Assembly (NCBI GenBank): GCA_011503125.2
Contig: WWBZ02000033.1
Span: forward strand, 2,666,001-2,730,000
Source of the DNA: Botryosphaeria dothidea
Lineage: Eukaryota; Ascomycota; Dothideomycetes; Botryosphaeriales; Botryosphaeriaceae
Length of the DNA: 64,000 nt
Direction: 5' to 3'
Below the pieces are notes generated by a model, which saw only the letters and a list, made by a program, of their open reading frames with translations, was not told the origin of the DNA and ran no database searches. A program made the translations under genes and the position numbers. This document shows positions 32,900 through 43,622 of this stretch, one piece after another. Every line of letters starts with the position of its first letter. The first letter of the stretch is position 1.

Positions 32900-35800
32900 A
32901 TGGTCGGCAAACAATCCCACCTCGATCCCTTTTGGGACGACCTGGATTGGTACCTTCCCCTCCGCCATCGCGACATCGCGACATCGCGACAACATGTGAC
33001 CCTGGCTGACGTTGACTCGCAGGACCCTGGTATGCCCTGGACCGTTGCATCTCCACTGCCCGGCCCGCTGGATGCTGACAGACTGATGCCAGGGCCAGTG
33101 TTTTATGATGGGCTTCGATGGAACCTCACTGACCCCGCAGATCCGCGAGCTGATTGAAAAGCATCACATTGGCTCCATCCTGCTCACGGCCAAGAACCTC
33201 AAGTGTAAGCAGTAAGCTCAGACTCCCAGAGTCTTTTGCTGAGTCCATCTAGCTGCCGAGGAGACTACAAGATTATGCTACGAGCTGCAGAAGTGCGCCC
33301 ACGACGCCGGCTATCCTGTGCCGCTGCTCATCGGCCTCGACCAGGAGAACGGCGGCGTCAACAGCCTCTTCGATGAAATCTACATTCGCCAGTACCCTAG
33401 CGCCATGGGCATCGCTGCCACAGGCTCTCCTGATCTTGCCTTTGAAGTTGCGAAAGCAACAGCCCAGGAGGTTGCCGCCTGTGGTATCAACTTAATCATG
33501 GGCCCCTGTCTGGATGTCCTGACCAATGCACGAAATCAGCCTTTGGGTGTGAGAACAACTGGAGACGACCCCCAGGAAGTATCCGCCTATGGCGTAGCAT
33601 TCGTGAAAGGCTACAAAGAGGCTGGAGTTGCCACAATGGGCAAACATTTCCCGTCCTATGGCAATCTGGAGTTCCTGGGCTCAGCTTTGGATGTCCCCAT
33701 CATCACTGAGTCGCTCGAACAACTGAGTTTGAGTGCATTGGTGCCATTTAGGAACGCAATCGCTCACGGTCTAGATTCGATGATGGTTGGAGGCTGCGCC
33801 ATGTCCTCCGCTGGGCTCAATGTTATGCACGCTTGTCTGTCGGATCAAGTCGTTGATGGCCTTCTAAGGTCGGACCTGCATTTTGATGGCGTCGTGATCT
33901 CCGAGTGCCTAGAGATGGAGGCCCTGAGCCACAACATCGGTGTCGGTGGTGGAACCGTCATGGCTGTCAACGCGGGCTGCGACCTGGTTCTCCTTTGCCG
34001 TTCTTTCTCTGTGCAACAAGAAGCCATCAATGGCCTGAAGCTTGGCATTGAGAATTCCATGATCACCAGGGAAAGAGTCAGGGAGTCTCTTCGCCGAGTC
34101 CTCACCATGAAGGCAAAATGCACGAGCTGGGACAAGGCACTGAACCCTCCCGGTCTGAAGCTTCTCTCAACCCTCCAACCTTCGCACACTGCTCTTTCCA
34201 CAAGAGCTTATAACTCTTCCATTACTGTGGTTCGCGACAAGAATCGTTTCTTGCCGTTGTCAAACATACTGGAGCCGGACGAGGAGTTACTACTTCTGAC
34301 TCCACTTGTCAAGCCTCTTCCAGCATCTGCAGCATCTGTGGCACTGTCGGAAACTGTATCAGCAGGCTCGCCTGAGCCTGCCGTGTGGGAGCGAAGCGCC
34401 TCGGTAATGAGCGGTGAGCGTGTCTTTCGCGAACTTGGGCGTTCTCTGGCGCGTCAACGGAACGGCCGTGTCCTTCACACCTCTTACACAGCAAATGGTG
34501 TTCGCCCAGTCCACGAGAACCTCATCACGCGCGCTAGCGCAGTGATCATTCTTACGGCAGACGCCAACCGAAACCTGTACCAACATGGCTTCACGAAGCA
34601 TGTTTCGATGATCTGTAACATGCAATATACAGCAGGAGGAGAAAGAAGAGAGAAGCCGCTTATCGTTGTCGCAGTGAGCTCTCCATACGATTTCGCTCTG
34701 GATTCGACCATTGCAACCTACATCTGTACCTACGATTTTACCGAAACCGCGCTGAACTCGCTGGTCAAGGTGCTCTACGGCGAGCACAACCCAGCCGGCG
34801 CGCTGCCTGGCACCATCAGCCACAGTCAGAAGTTGCACCAATCCAAGCAACACTGGCTCGTGGAGATTTTCAACGAGGAAAGAGACGCGCTTGCCCTCGA
34901 CGCGCTTATCAAGTCGGTGACCGAGGGGATGCCCCCTGGCCAGCGATCGGAGCTTGCGAGCGCAACTTCAAATTCTTTCCTTTTGCATCATCCGGAGGTG
35001 GTGGAGTCTCATTTTGTTGTTCGCAATAGCAGTACACATGCGCTATACGGCTTCTGTTCGACATATTTTTTCAAGACTACCGGCACAGGCGTCATCGGGG
35101 CTCTCTTCGTGGATCCATCACGGCGCAAGCTCTCAATCGGACATTCGCTGCACAACCGAGCCATCCGCACACTCCTCCAGCGTGACGGCATCAAACGCTT
35201 TCAGCTCGGGTCCCGGCTACCGAGCATATTCTTGGGTATTCCCACAGGTCATGGCGCTGAACGAAAAAGACTCCGTTCGTGGTTTGCCAACATGGGCTGG
35301 AACACAGCTCTGTCGCGGCCGGTCTGCAGCATGATCGCACGCAATTTGTCAACGTGGTCGCCACCCGAGGGCATGACAAAGAGCCTTGCCAGCGCCGGGG
35401 TCGAATTTGATCTGGTGTACGGGTGGGAATACGCGGGTCCTGTGCTCGATCATATCAAGACCAGTAATCGCCAAGGCTTGGCTGAGGTGTACAAGCTCGC
35501 GCTCGCAGATCCTGCAGCATGCGGCATCATCCGCGCTAAGAGACCGGAGGATGGGGCGCTGGTAGGCACGGTGGTGCTCTACAACATGCACTCGCGGATC
35601 TCCGAGTTCGTGCCGGCGATGAAGGATGTCGGGGAGCTGACAGGCGGAATCTCATCGCCGGTCATATCTCCTGCGGTGGGAGAATACTCGACGCTGCTGC
35701 AGGGGCTCATCCTGCTGGGCATCCGGCAAATCAAACAACAGCAGTGCAATGCATGCATCCTGGACTACGTAAGTAACGCTCCCTGGCAGACAGCACATGC

Positions 35801-35937
35801 AGGCTCGCTAACGCACACGGCAGATGGATGGAGACGGCAGCTTTGATGGGCTATCGGCGATGGGGTTCAACGTGCTGCATAATTTTGAAGAAGTCAGCTG
35901 CGACGCAGCCACTTGGACAATGGTGCCACCTTCGTAA
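32900..35937 (+). CDS. nag3: GH3 (NagZ-like) beta-N-acetylglucosaminidase fused to a GNAT acetyltransferase
   Basis: Exons 32900..32995, 33093..33204, 33253..35768 and 35824..35937 give 945 aa. Exons 1 and 2 join as RQH-GQCFMMGFDGTSLTPQIREL; exons 2 and 3 as NLK-SAEETTRL. Residues about 35-340 are a GH3 TIM barrel: GSILLTAKNLK, LLIGLDQENGGVNSLF, NLIMGPCLDVLTNARNQPLGVR, GKHFPSYGNLEFLGSALDVPII, DGVVISECLEMEAL. About 350-600 resembles the second GH3 domain. About 610-945 is GNAT-like (VIGALFVDPSRRKLSIGHSL is the acetyl-CoA pyrophosphate loop) with a second GNAT-like half. No signal peptide, so it is intracellular. At the bacterial NagZ nucleophile position (Asp in SDD) there is Glu-287, and the DSH dyad His is absent (GSA), so hydrolysis is not assured. 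The exon 1 boundary is the least certain. Divergent from dac1, within the GlcNAc cluster. Confidence 0.9.
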
Positions 35938-36787
35938 GGCGGATTAGCATCTGTAAGGACGTTGGGTCAGCTGAGAGACGGGCAAATTGGAGTTTTTGGA
36001 ATACCCGGACGGCAGGACAGTACACGGCTAGGAGCGGGCGGCGCGGTTGCGCAATATTGTGTGTATTTGCGGGTACAGACGAAGTACAGTTCATCATGAT
36101 TGACGGCTGGAATGCTGTGCGGTGCGGGTGTGCTGCACGTTCAGGCGAGCCGGGGCGGGGACCTGCGTGGGGGTGGATGCAGCCTGTTTCGCGCAGGCCG
36201 TGCGGGATGCCGGCGATCCAGCGCGCCGCCCGCAGCCTTACCACCAGTGCGCACGCTGGCGGGGCCGGAGCGGCGAGATACGGCACGCCTCAGGCGGCGA
36301 CGAACGCTCTCGAAGCCTTCCCGAAGCCAGATGGTGCGGCTCACTCAGCAGTTCGGCGGGCGGGCGGCTGGCGCAGATTCGGCGGGCGGGCTGCAAGAGG
36401 CGCCAAATAAGGGAACAAGGTCGCACTGAACACAGGCAGGCGTGGACTCGGGCGGCCCAGGGCTTCCAATCTTAGCTCAGCAGCAGCACCTTCGCAGCAG
36501 CGCGCCTCGCTCTCGCGCTCGATGGGCGGCCAGGGTGTGCCAGAGGGCTGCCGGTACCACTAGTGCCGCTCCTAGCCTTCGCGAGTGTCCTGGAGCGCGC
36601 GCCCCAGCCAACACCTGCCTCGACGACCCCAGCTGCTGCTATCCAGACGCCCGCAGCTGCCCCATACGCGCCCGCTCTCCTCCACGGCCCGCCCGCCCGC
36701 ACGCACAACCACGCCCGGCCAGCAGCGAGCGCATGCAGCCTTCAACCACGCCCACAGCTCCCAGCCCGGCGCCGGCCGACCTCAGAT
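35938..36787. promoter_or_regulatory. ron1 promoter and leader
   Basis: 850 bases; GC-rich with C-rich leader (36560-36780) giving spurious Pro/Ala open frames. No supported gene. Confidence 0.45.
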
Positions 36788-38474
36788 ATGGAGGGCTTCG
36801 ACACCATCACCATGAATTACTTGGCGCCCTCGATGCAACTGTCGAGCGTAACCGCTCCCGACGCCCTCAACGGCCCGCTGCTCCCGCTGGATAACCTCGA
36901 TGGCCACTCCAACTTCGACCAGGAAACCTTCGCTGGGTAAGCGCCCACACGCTGCACCACTGACTTCCCGCCCAGCCATGCTAATCGCAAGCAGGAGCGA
37001 AGATGCGACCTACCAGCACCACCCTCTCCACCCGGGCCAGCAGCCGCCGCTCAAGCGCTACAGCACCTTTGAAGACCCCTTCTCCGATGCCCTGAGCACA
37101 TACGACCAGCATACCCAGCCCGACACAGCCCTGCCCGACGGCGACTCGGTCGAGCGCGACAACAAGCTGCTGAGCTTCTCGGCCGCCAGCTTCTCCTACA
37201 CGATTCTCGACTATGCCTATCGTCGCACCTCCATCTCGCTGTCGGCCCAGCTGCGCGGCATGTTCTTCCTCGCCGAGTCGCCTTGGGCTTCGGCGGGTGA
37301 CAATGCCGCGCCGCCCACCGAGCTGACCTGCTACCGTCGGAACCTCTTCCAGATCACCGGCACCATCACCCTGCCTCGCACCCTGCAATACATCATGACC
37401 GAGCAAGGCGAGCAGATTCCAGTGCTGGCCCAGGAATTGACAATATCCGCCACCGAGTCAGTCGAGGGAAACCCGGTGAAGATCATATCTGTGCCGTGGA
37501 AAACCCCGGCAAGCAGCACCCAGATCGTCGAGGATAAGACGGAAAAGGAGCCCCCGTCGATCCCGCTCGACTTGTCCAACGGTCAAGAGCTGGATTCGGA
37601 GTATGTGAGCTTTCCAATTGCGTGGAAACGGTTACAATTCAGAATTGCGACGGCGAATAATGGCCGGCGGAAGGAACTCCAGCAGCACTTTGTCGTCAGG
37701 TTGAAGGTTATGGCCGCTCTCGCGAACGGCATGAGAGTTTCGATCTGTGAAGTGCAATCAGGCGCCATCATCGTTCGAGGAAGAAGCCCAAGGAACTTCC
37801 AGTCTCGGAAAGACTTTCCAATTGGAAACAGCGCTGCTGTTCGCAAGTCACACACTACACCTACCCAGCCAACTCGGACTTCGACCGGGACTGAGTCCGG
37901 CCAAAATCATCAGGGCCATAAACGCGAGCATTCCGCAGCCACGACCGTCGAAATACCCCAAATGCCATTCCAGTTCGATCCGAACGATACACTAGTATCG
38001 CCTGACTTTTTCGAATGGAAGATTCCAACAAGCCAGGCTGGAGCTATGACGGCCATTCCGCCAGCGCCAGCCTCATACAGCATACCACCAGCCCCGGCCT
38101 ATGCCCAATCGAGTCCCGACCTGACACGCCACAATTCTCAACCTCGGCCTGCGTTGTCACAGCCGATTAGTCTGTCTCTGACAGATGATGAGACCAAGAA
38201 ACCCGAGTTGCCATCCGAGACAACCAAGAAGTTGCCGAAACTGACACAGCCCCCCGCCCGGACGCCCTCGTTTTCAATAAATTTGATAAGCAGCCCGGAT
38301 GAGAGCGCCGATTTGTTGTATGAATACTTCCCCCTAGGTCTTGATGATTGGATGCCGCCCGTCGATGCCGTGTATAGACCACATGTCGTCCACCACACAA
38401 ACTTGCCACAAGACCCCAAGGCCATGGCCGTCAGGAACAGATCGAAACGGTATTTCTCAGAATCCTCGCCATAA
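36788..38474 (+). CDS. ron1: Ndt80/PhoG-family transcription factor, regulator of GlcNAc catabolism
   Basis: Exons 36788..36936 and 36995..38474 give 542 aa; the intron has a GTAAGC donor and GCTAATC branch. The start is the ATG of MEGFDTITMNYLAPS. The DNA-binding Ndt80/PhoG immunoglobulin-like domain spans about 100-310: LLSFSAASFSYTILDYAYRRTSISLSAQLRGMFFLAE, CYRRNLFQITGTITLP, SVPWKTPASSTQI, FPIAWKRLQFRIATANNGRRKELQQHFVVRLKV, SGAIIVRGRSPRNFQSRKD. The C-terminal third is disordered, rich in Pro, Ser and Gln, ending LGLDDWMPPVDAVYRP. In Trichoderma reesei an Ndt80-family gene in the equivalent cluster (RON1) activates the GlcNAc genes; position inside this cluster supports the same identity. 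Nuclear. Complete. Confidence 0.9.
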
Positions 38475-41400
38475 GGACCTAGGTTTTGTTGTGTACGATC
38501 ACGCGTCAAGGGAGAGGTGAGGGGAAGGAAACGAAGCAAGAAGTCACGGCCGTTATTTCTCCTTCAGCCCTATCCAGGAGAAGGTTTTGAGTCGTACCCT
38601 CGGCCCAACGATTACAAACAACTTTATTTACGTTTTGTTTCTTTTCTGATACCCAGTTGAGTTCACACCGCGGAACGCTGAGCACGGTCAAGGGATTTGG
38701 AAACCCCAGGCCGAAGACAACAAGTACTTTTGGGTCTGGGGAAGACGAGAAAGAGGGACCATAAGATTCCGTGGCTTGGTTTTGAGGGAACAGAAGGGAG
38801 ACCTTCAATGAGCGTCACACCGAATCCGCGGGTCCGGCTAGCCTCACGGGAGACTCATCTGCTCACTTTCTGTTGATTGAAGTGAAGTACGCCGTGAAAG
38901 AAGCGTGGCGCAACATTTTCGGCGGCCATTTACTCGTGGAGTGTTTTTTTTTGGGGGGGGAAATTGTGGTTCGGCGAAACAGCTGGGATGAAATCGTTGG
39001 GATATAAAGGCATCCTATTATGTGCAAATCCCTTCTTCTTATGACAACGACAACAGCACGAGTATGTCAACCTTGGCTGTCAATCTTTTCTTCCTATTAC
39101 TCTTCCTTTGGCTCGTCAGGATATCTCTCTTCTATGGAGGGGCCTTTTGTGTTGATCTGAAGATACCTTTTTCCTCTTCTCATCGTGGATCAATGTGCGG
39201 CAGGCTGAAACATTGCCACTATTCTTATATTTTGATTGATATCTTCCTAGGAAGGGAATTCGCGGGCAGCTACTTTCTGTTGCATGTCTGTCGTCTCCTA
39301 TACTTTCATACATGACTCGTGTGGCGGTCTTCTGGACTGGGGTGTTCAAGAGCTTCGCCGGGAGCGTGCTGGTCGTAATGTTCCCTCTGATAAAGAAGTC
39401 CTCACACTTTCTTCTCGTGCCCGAGCGATGCAGGCTCGATGCAATCCGCACAACTTTCGTTTGAATCAGTCGATCTGGGCCAGGTTCGGGCCAGCTTTGG
39501 GTTGGGTATATATGTACATGCGTGGTGGGCGATCCGCCAGCGGCGATTCATTTTCCGTTGCAGCTTCGAGGGGAGGTTATGTTGCAACGTATTCATGCAA
39601 CAAATGACGTATACAAGTGTGATACTGAGTGCCCTGGAAACTTGATCTGCTTTCTTCCCATGCCCCGCATTGCGTGATCTTTGCGATGTCACGGTGTTGG
39701 GAGAAGAGTAAATTATCCGGCGCGAACTCCACCCCGCGAGGAGGGTTCCCTTTTGCTACCCACTTTCGGAGACTCGCTAGGATGTAGGCTCTACTCGCGC
39801 CATGGGAAGAGATAGGGTTTGAAGGAGTTGAAGCAGCAATCCTGACAAACCTTATCAATCACTCTCTGTCCATTTACAATTGATTGACTGTTGTAACTCT
39901 CTGCTTGATGTTGCAATACAACAAAACTCGAATAACCAACGTTTTGGCGCTATATCGGTGAGTGTGAGCAGATCAACAGGCTAGAACCTGCTGAAAATAG
40001 TCTTGCAGAAGACGTCAAATTCAAAGGAGGGAACAGGCACAGGAGCCAAGAACCAAGACTATGACTCAGAACGCGACTCTGGCAGATCTATCTCAAGCCC
40101 AGGGGTTCTCAAATGCATGCAACGCCTACGATCTCGCTTGGATTCGTGCATACACCCCCCTCTTGCAGCCGACCGCTAGCGTAATGTACTTTTTCCGTGC
40201 ACTGATGCTCTTTGGACCTATCACACCACGAGAATACACAAAAAACCCTTGTTCTGTAGGGATTAGCAATCGTCGCGCTAGCGGTCGGCTGCAAGAGGGG
40301 GGTGTAGCATCTAGCCGCGGTGTCTTTTCAGATCTGCGTACGAAAGGAACATACCAGTGGCGCATTGCACATTTTCCCGTAATGCTCCTCAATGCATGGG
40401 CGAGTTTTCCGAGCCGCTTATTCTCCTTGGAGACCCCGTAGGCCGATGGTAGCGTGACAACACCTTTCTTGTTGCCCCCCGCTGTGGGGCGTATGTCGGG
40501 TGAATGGTGTGATAAGGAGCACGTGAAGGATTTGTCCAGGTGCTCGGGTGCAGCATGCGAGCTTCCGCGCTGTGGAGCATGGCCTGGGGAAGGAGGGATT
40601 TCGTTCGGGGAACGGGGGAGGGAGGAGAAGGAGACGGTGGCGATATTAAGTGAGGTGGGGATGGGAGCATCTGAGCGGTTGGTGTGGAGCTGAGGCCTGC
40701 CTGGGGCTCGGGACATCTGTGTGGTGTGAGAGGGTTCAATATGCCGTGCTACGGCGCCCTGCAGATTACGACTTCGCTGTTAGAGAGCCACTGGCGGAGA
40801 TTTTGATGCGGTGCTACGTTAATAATAAGAAAAAAAAATAATGTATAAGCGAATCAAATTCACGTTAGTATGCAAATGGAGGTATTTCACCCATTGCGCA
40901 AACTAGCGAATGAGAGAGGTCGTTATTACGATGTGTATTTAGGATATATTTGACCTTGTCTCATGCCTATACCATTATATGCAATGTATCCAATATGCGA
41001 TGACAACGAAGAGGAGTCCCATTCCTTTGGGGTATGGAGCAGAAACAGAGAAATAGAGAATATGGCACGAGTTGCCAGATCCGAAAAGCCCGAAAAAAAA
41101 GGAATTAAGAATTTCCCGTATGCACGACGACAAGCGATAAAATGGAAGAAAAATTTCCCAGTGTAGCCGTTTCCAGGGTTGAGAAGGCGAAAGGAATCCG
41201 TTATGCGCCGATGCACCCACGCAATGCAACCTCGTCGGAGGCGAGACCAAACAAAACATCAAACCAATATTGGGTACCGGCAGCCTCATTGCTACCGGCG
41301 CTCCCTCACCCTGCAGTTCTTACGTGGCGACAAGGAGTTCCAAACAAGACGCAACATACTGTTGCTGATGATGCAACGAGCCATTGGTTAGCAGCGGAAA

Positions 41401-41911
41401 TTCAACAGCCATGCATGTACGGATGTCACAATTGAGCCGTACATGAAAGGTGCCGGAGATACGCTTGACCAGGGTAACGAAAATGAGAATCCGATAAAAA
41501 AAAAAGCCAGTGACGACCGGATATGTCGCCTTGCGCCCCGGAATACGTGGATACGAACCGCCTCCTGCTGGTACGGAATCTCCTTACTGGCTGCGTTCAG
41601 AGCAGCTTTCCACACCCGCTCTGATCGGGGAGGGGACGGACCTGTCTTGTGCGACCCAGGTCCGAAGGTGGGACAGAAAGAGGGGCGAGGGCTGCTCCTG
41701 CAGAACGGTTTCGCAATGGACCCGGTCTGCGGATGCTTGCCCCGCGCCAACAGCCAAGCGAACGTGATGACGTCTGCCTGCAAAGTTTGTGTCTCCGACC
41801 CTAATGCTCTGGGGATCTGCCTGTTTCAGAAGAGAACCGAGATCCCGGGTCGATGCAAATTTCGACCACATTCGAAACGTGGTCGTCGCGGCGGGTTTTT
41901 AGGTGATCCGT
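38475..41911. other. Large intergenic spacer inside the GlcNAc cluster
   Basis: 3.4 kb between convergent ron1 and hxk3. Apart from the MITE at 40151-40306 there is no supported gene. It contains homopolymer runs (T/G near 38944-38960, A near 40828-40840 and 41093) and AT-rich segments. Confidence 0.5.
40151..40306. mobile_element. MITE-like element with 29-bp perfect terminal inverted repeats and TA target duplication
   Basis: Bases 40151-40181 and 40276-40306 are perfect reverse complements over 31 bases (left arm TACACCCCCCTCTTGCAGCC..., right arm ending ...GGGGGGTGTA). Reading TA at each end as the duplicated target site leaves terminal inverted repeats of 29 bases, 40153-40181 and 40276-40304, around a 94-base AT-richer core with no ORF. 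TA duplication and this size fit a miniature, non-autonomous element of the Tc1/mariner or pogo/Fot1 superfamily. Perfect repeats imply recent activity. No transposase or second copy is visible in the window. Confidence 0.75.
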
Positions 41912-43622
41912 TTACGAGTGATGATCTTCGAGGCAGCACACTGCAACGGCAGCACCAAAGATCGAGGACTCAATGGCCATTTCCAGGTCCACAGCATGGA
42001 ATGGTGCACCCGACCGTTCAGTAAGCTCGTCAATGTATTGCTGTGCAAGGCTCCTGAAGGACGGGTACTTTTCAATCACGGAGCCGTTACAGCTGATGGT
42101 AATGTGGCCGGCGTCAGCGGCAGAAAGACCTTCAGACTTGTTACGCAACGTCCACAAAGCGTGGATACCGGTTGCAAGGTAAGCAGCGGCACGGTGAGAG
42201 ACCAGTTGACACACTTGGCGGACGTAGTAGAGATCGGTATAAGCGGGGGGTGTGGGGAGAGGGTGGTTAGCCTGGAGGATAGTACACGCCTTTGCTAGAG
42301 TCGGGGTGTCGTCACTATCGGAACATTAGTATTTCAAGCATACCGATGTTTCAGAGTGAACTCACGCTTCAATGATAGCCATAATGCCGGTATCAAAACT
42401 ATAGCGCTCCATGAAACGCTCGGGGACTTCGCCACCAAAGAGGCCAGCGGTCTGGATAGCCTCCAGAAGAACAAGGCGTACGATTTCACCAAGATAACGA
42501 CCGCTGATCAGATGCTCGTAGGGTTGGAAATCCGGGTTCTCGTGGTTCTTGTTCAGAGACTCGTCCCAACGAGTGAGGGCCAGGATGTTCTTGCCGAACA
42601 TGCTGAGCTCGGTGTTGACAAGTACGCGCTCGGCCTGGTCATGCCATTCCTGGGGCCTTGTGCCGAACTTCTCGCGAGATAGGGCGGTCACCGGCAAGTG
42701 GACGGACGCATTGAAGCCAGTCCCCAGAATGAGTGCTAACCTGGTAGAGTCGTCCTGGTAAGCACGGGACAGAAGGGTTGCAGACGAATCGTTCACGATA
42801 GCATCCATGCGAACGTTGAGACCCTGGGCCGGTTAGCTTCAGTTAGCATGCGACGAGAGGCGTGTGCATACTTTTCTGGCGCACGCCTGCATCACTAAAT
42901 CACCCAGATCTCTTCTGTGCACACCATTAGTTGCACGGAACCCCTTGCCCATGCCAAGCAGAATGCCGCTGCGGATCGAAGTTTGTCTGAGCGAGGCTCC
43001 GTCAGTAATTTGCTGGGGCCCGGATACGAGGAGGCGGGACTTACTCTACAGGGAAAGACCACGACAAGCCCATTGGCAGCGTTTCTTGGGTGAGCTTTGC
43101 TCGGACCTGTGGCTCGTCGAGCGTTTCTGCGATACGGATGGCCATCCAGTCGAAGAAGGCGTGGCCCTCTAGCGCGCGGACGGAGTCGTTGATGGGGAAG
43201 CAGCGCATCTTGGCGATGGCCATGGACTCGTTGCCGGCCTCCTTGCCGCCCAGCTCAACCAGGGCGACGCGAAAGGTCGAGCCGCCGACGTCCAGGGCCA
43301 GGTAGGTGCCGCGCTCGAAGCCGGTGGGCAGGGTGTGGTTGTAAGAGGGTAGCATGCAGATGTCGCTGTCCTGGAGCTTGCGGGCAAAGTCGTCCTGCAG
43401 CCTGGCCGACATTTGCAGCAGTCTGTCGGGCTGCAGCGGAGCCTCGAACTGGCGCTTGACGTCGCGCAGGAAGTCGTCCATGGTCAGGTCGCAGGCGCGG
43501 ACTACATTGTGGAGGTGTTTGGAGGGCGACAACGGGGCAGGGCTGCAAACGGTGTGGACTAGTGAGGGTAGCATGGCGACCCTCTCAACGGTGGCCAGGA
43601 GAGCGTGCCAGAGGTCAAACAT
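41912..43622 (-). CDS. hxk3: N-acetylglucosamine kinase-type hexokinase
   Basis: Minus-strand exons 43622..43045, 42986..42872, 42823..42366 and 42314..41912 give 517 aa. Junctions restore SFPVEQTSIRSGILLGMGKGF, ARKGLNVRMDAIVNDSS and IIEADDTPTLAKA. Hexokinase fold: phosphate-1 loop LALDVGGSTFRVAL at about 108-120, sugar region LSWSFPVEQTSI, catalytic segment MDAIVNDSSATLL with the usual Asp, GTGFNASVHL, and C-terminal GHITISCNGSVIEKYPSF and ATP-binding AIESSIFGAAVAV. It diverges from glucose hexokinases (VNDSSATL in place of INDTTGTL, LSWSFPV in place of FTFSFP). This group includes Candida Hxk1 and Trichoderma HXK3, which phosphorylate GlcNAc. The ATG at 43622 is the first that avoids an unlikely leader; M17 is an alternative. 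First enzyme after import. Confidence 0.92.
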
